Assembly: GCA_022711195.1 (NCBI GenBank)
Contig: JAKLFN010000081.1
Coordinates: 1 to 8,984 of the forward strand
Direction: 5' to 3'
Source of the DNA: Bacteroidota bacterium
Lineage (GTDB): Bacteria > Bacteroidota > Bacteroidia > Bacteroidales > VadinHA17
Length of the DNA: 8,984 nt
Shown here piece after piece: positions 8,509 through 8,984 of the stretch. The position numbers were made by a program, and so were the translations under genes. The notes below the pieces were generated by a model, which was not told where the DNA came from, made no database searches, and saw only the letters and a list, made by a program, of their open reading frames with translations. The number at the start of each line of letters is the position of its first letter. Position 1 is the first letter of the stretch.

Positions 8509-8984
8509 TCATTGGTAGTTTTCCTTGTATGACTCAAGCGCTTTTTTTACCGATCCGTGTTGCATAAGAAGTATCCTGGCTGCTTCTCTCTGGATGTTAA
8601 GCTCTTCAACGATCATACGTGTGCCCCGTTCGATAAGTTTTTTATTGGTAAGCTGCATATTCACCATCTTGTTTCCCTTAACCCTTCCCAGCTTAATCAT
8701 TACAGTTGTGGTGATCATATTCAGCACCATTTTCTGGGCAGTGCCGGCTTTCAGCCTGGTGCTTCCGGTCACAAACTCAGGTCCTACCACTACAATTATT
8801 GGTATCTCTGTGGCTTTGGCAAGAGGACTGCCGGGATTGCAGGTTATGCAGCCTGTAAGGATCCCATTCTCCCTGGCTTTTTTTATACCGCCAATAACAT
8901 AGGGTGTTGTTCCTGAAGCAGCTATTCCTATTACAGTGTCCTTGGTATTAATGTTGAAGATCTCAAGCTCTTTCCATGCCTTAT
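8509..8984 (-). CDS. murQ: N-acetylmuramic acid 6-phosphate etherase, C-terminal part (5' end beyond window)
   Basis: Cytoplasmic enzyme that removes the D-lactyl ether from MurNAc-6-phosphate, giving GlcNAc-6-phosphate and lactate, the key step in reuse of cell-wall muramic acid. Only the last 157 codons are in the window; the frame is open to the right edge (first full codon at 8982), about half of the usual 270-300 residues. The visible part starts KAWKELEIFN and includes the SIS-domain phosphosugar loop GIAASGTTPYVIGG and the diagnostic GPEFVTGSTRLKAGTAQK signature shared by MurQ and glucokinase regulatory proteins. It ends in the small helical tail usual for MurQ. The catalytic acidic residues known from E. 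coli MurQ lie in the N-terminal half and are outside the window, so activity cannot be judged. It is the most upstream visible gene of the leftward operon; further operon genes and the promoter may lie beyond the edge. Confidence 0.94.
   Translation of the reverse strand, partial: KAWKELEIFNINTKDTVIGIAASGTTPYVIGGIKKARENGILTGCITCNPGSPLAKATEIPIIVVVGPEFVTGSTRLKAGTAQKMVLNMITTTVMIKLGRVKGNKMVNMQLTNKKLIERGTRMIVEELNIQREAARILLMQHGSVKKALESYKENYQ

Noticed and set aside
8493..8537. Longer regulator start at 8537, which would overlap the murQ end by 29 bases
   Set aside because: The extra 15 residues are polar, precede the point where FadR-type proteins normally begin, and the ATG at 8492 gives a standard 241-residue protein without overlap.
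1586..8984. The symporter, GH28 and the murQ operon forming one pectin-and-cell-wall use locus
   Set aside because: The GH28 and symporter are on the opposite strand with a separate candidate promoter, and nothing in the sequence links pectin use to MurQ; adjacency alone is not enough.

Overview
The window looks like chromosomal DNA of a member of the Bacteroidota (Bacteroidetes). Three features support this. A secreted GH18 enzyme ends in a type A type-IX-secretion sorting domain. One gene is a GH3 / beta-lactamase-type fusion of a kind common in that phylum. Start codons lack clear Shine-Dalgarno sequences, and one intergenic gap carries a TAnnTTTG-type -7 box. The order or genus cannot be told from the sequence alone. 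Coding density is very high and no stretch over 300 bases lacks a gene. I saw no tRNA, rRNA, CRISPR array, insertion sequence or phage gene.

Left part, + strand (1-3322). After 85 bases with no gene comes a secreted GH28 (polygalacturonase-fold) protein. It keeps the three catalytic aspartates but lacks the family His and Arg that normally act on galacturonate. A 60-base gap with a candidate promoter separates it from a sodium:alanine/glycine symporter (AGCS family), which has a roughly 105-residue soluble insertion in one loop.

Right part, - strand (3347-8984, transcribed right to left). Four tightly packed genes form an apparent operon: murQ (5' end cut off by the window edge), a FadR-type GntR regulator, a T9SS-secreted GH18 glycosidase, and a periplasmic GH3 N-acetylhexosaminidase fused to a serine beta-lactamase/penicillin-binding-like domain. 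The spacings are 16 bases, a 4-base ATGA overlap, and 14 bases. The two halves of the window converge at 3323-3346 with only 24 bases between stop codons.

How the right-hand genes may work together (inference): the GH18 active-site motif resembles peptidoglycan-cleaving GH18 enzymes (SleL/YaaH type) more than classical chitinases. The GH3 has the NagZ-type Asp-His dyad. MurQ converts MurNAc-6-phosphate to GlcNAc-6-phosphate. Together they suggest stepwise breakdown of cell-wall sugar chains: outside the cell by GH18, in the periplasm by GH3 plus the serine hydrolase, and in the cytoplasm by MurQ. A local FadR-type regulator would control this, rather than the RpiR-type MurR known in E. coli. 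I see no wholly new system; the most notable points are this operon, the divergent GH28 active site and the fusion enzyme.
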